From Rhizobium sp. Q54 (lineage in GTDB: Bacteria > Pseudomonadota > Alphaproteobacteria > Rhizobiales > Beijerinckiaceae): a DNA stretch of 5,239 bases. Under the pieces are notes generated by a model, which saw only the letters and a program-made list of their open reading frames with translations, did not search any database and had not been told where the DNA came from. The stretch spans positions 1 through 5,239 of the forward strand of contig CAMDKB010000331.1 of NCBI GenBank assembly GCA_945901195.1, written 5' to 3'. Shown piece after piece: positions 4,006 to 5,239 of this stretch. The position numbers were made by a program, and so were the translations under genes. Position 1 is the first letter of the stretch. The number at the start of each line of letters is the position of its first letter.

Positions 4006-5239
4006 CTAGTCCTGGAAGGGATTATGAACAAGTATTGTATCCGCACGTTCGGGGCTTGTGGACAACAGGGATACGGGTGCGCCAATCAACTCTTCGATTC
4101 GACGGACGTATTTCACAGCCGCCGCCGGAAGTTGCGCCCATGAGCGTGCGCCCTGGGTTGTCCCCGGCCATCCCTCAATAACTTCATAAATCGGCTCGAC
4201 CCGCGCCTGCGCCGCTTGCGCTGCGGGCAGATAGTCGATGGTTTCGCCATCGAGCCTGTAGGCCGTGCAAACCTTGATTTCCTTGAAACCGTCGAGCACG
4301 TCCAGCTTGGTCAGGGCAATGCCGTCGATACCGGAGGTCTTGACGGTCTGGCGCACCAGAACCGCGTCGAACCAGCCGCAACGACGCGGACGGCCTGTCA
4401 CAGTTCCAAATTCATGCCCTTTTTCACCAATCAATTGACCCGTCGCATCCTTCAGTTCGCAGGGGAAAGGCCCCTCCCCCACGCGGGTCGTATAGGCCTT
4501 GGCGATGCCCAGTACATATTGCGCGGCTTTTGGTCCAAGCCCCGAGCCTGTCGCCGCATTGGCAGCGACCGTGTTGGACGATGTCACATAGGGATAGGTG
4601 CCGTGGTCAATATCAAGCAGAGCACCCTGCGCGCCTTCGAACAGAATGCGCTTGCCGGCACGACGCAGATCTTCAAGCAGGGACCAGGTGCGGTCCACAT
4701 AGGTCAGCACTTCCTCAGCCACGGCCGCCAACTCGTCGCGAATCACCTGCGCCTTGATTTCATCCAGCCCAAAACCACGCCGTAAGGCATTATGATGAGT
4801 GAGCAGGCGCGCGATCTTGGCGTCCAGAGTCGTAAAATCTGCCAGATCCATGACCCGGATCGCCCGGCGGCCGACCTTGTCTTCGTAAGCGGGGCCAATG
4901 CCCCGCATGGTCGTGCCGATTTTCGCACCCGCCGCCGCCGTATTTTCGCGCAGCGCATCCAGCTCCCGGTGAACGGAGAGAATCAGCGGCGCGTTCTCGG
5001 CGACCCGGAGATTTTCTCGGGACACCTCGACGCCCTGCTTGCGCAGACCAGCGATTTCCTTGACCAGATGGTGCGGATCGACAACCACGCCATTGCCGAT
5101 GACCGACAATTTGCCCGGCCGCACAATGCCGGACGGCAGCAGCGACAATTTGTAGGTCACCCCGTCGATGACAAGCGTATGTCCGGCATTGTGCCCGCCC
5201 TGAAAGCGCACAACCACATCCGCCTCGACCGACAGCCAG
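4006..5239 (-). CDS. purA: Adenylosuccinate synthetase PurA (partial, N-terminus beyond right edge)
   Basis: PurA is the cytosolic enzyme that joins IMP and aspartate using GTP to make adenylosuccinate, the first committed step from IMP to AMP. The window holds 410 codons, from WLSVEADVVVRFQGG to the TAG at 4008-4006; the family is about 430 residues. The missing 20 or so residues include the GTP-binding loop (usually GDEGKGK). Visible motifs are GGHNAGHT, with the catalytic His at the position of E. coli His41; TTMRGIGPAYEDK (IMP site); FEGAQGALLDIDHGTYPYVTSSNT; VGEGPFPCEL; FGTVTGRPRRCGWFDAV; TKLDVLDG (guanine recognition); and the C-terminal STSPERADTI. The frame has a GTG at 5217-5215, but this is an internal Val codon, because conserved residues continue upstream to the window edge. 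It probably leads a transcript that continues into the 546-residue membrane protein. The enzyme appears complete and ordinary apart from the truncation by the window. Confidence 0.97.
   Translation of the reverse strand, partial: WLSVEADVVVRFQGGHNAGHTLVIDGVTYKLSLLPSGIVRPGKLSVIGNGVVVDPHHLVKEIAGLRKQGVEVSRENLRVAENAPLILSVHRELDALRENTAAAGAKIGTTMRGIGPAYEDKVGRRAIRVMDLADFTTLDAKIARLLTHHNALRRGFGLDEIKAQVIRDELAAVAEEVLTYVDRTWSLLEDLRRAGKRILFEGAQGALLDIDHGTYPYVTSSNTVAANAATGSGLGPKAAQYVLGIAKAYTTRVGEGPFPCELKDATGQLIGEKGHEFGTVTGRPRRCGWFDAVLVRQTVKTSGIDGIALTKLDVLDGFKEIKVCTAYRLDGETIDYLPAAQAAQARVEPIYEVIEGWPGTTQGARSWAQLPAAAVKYVRRIEELIGAPVSLLSTSPERADTILVHNPFQD

Noticed and set aside
4216..4785. Plus-strand open frame of 189 codons inside purA
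   Set aside because: It is a shadow of purA, which is supported by full-length conserved motifs.
5215..5217. GTG as the purA start codon
   Set aside because: The residues upstream (WLSVEADV) continue the conserved PurA N-terminal region to the window edge, so this GTG encodes an internal valine.

Overview
The window looks like chromosomal DNA of an alphaproteobacterium, most likely of the order Hyphomicrobiales (Rhizobiales), perhaps a Beijerinckiaceae- or Methylocystaceae-like lineage. Three things point there: the alphaproteobacterial type of heat-shock sigma factor RpoH, the gene order rpoH / conserved Pro-Ala-rich membrane protein / purA, which I recall from this order, and moderately high GC with GC-rich third codon positions. 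The genus-level guess is weak.

Layout, left to right. Bases 1-141 look like the end of an IS66-type insertion sequence whose transposase starts at base 57 and runs left off the window; the inferred end begins with GTAA, as is usual for the family. Next, on the minus strand, is an orphan class I SAM-dependent methyltransferase (166-918). It has its own predicted promoter, and a hairpin/T-run terminator that overlaps its stop codon and abuts the IS end. A divergent non-coding region of about 370 bases (919-1290) follows. It carries the methyltransferase promoter, an AT-rich candidate housekeeping promoter, and a strong candidate heat-shock (sigma-32-type) promoter for rpoH. Next is rpoH itself (1291-2208, plus strand), closed by a clear intrinsic terminator (2247-2280). 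On the minus strand, converging on rpoH, are a 546-residue single-pass membrane protein of unknown function (2300-3940) and purA, adenylosuccinate synthetase (4006 to the right edge, lacking only its N-terminal 20 or so residues). These two are 65 bases apart and probably share a transcript.

The most interesting part is the rpoH leader. A promoter whose -10 region matches the alphaproteobacterial heat-shock consensus at every defined base would start a short leader of about 65 nt. That leader is almost entirely foldable. Its last hairpin pairs four uridines (1264-1267) with AAGG of the Shine-Dalgarno sequence, on top of a G/C clamp. This resembles a fourU RNA thermometer, and an upstream C-run competes for the same G-run. 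Together these suggest that rpoH could be controlled both by autoregulated transcription and by temperature- or structure-gated translation. This is inferred from sequence only.

The remaining genes are ordinary housekeeping or conserved-hypothetical genes. I see no CRISPR array, rRNA, tRNA or phage module.
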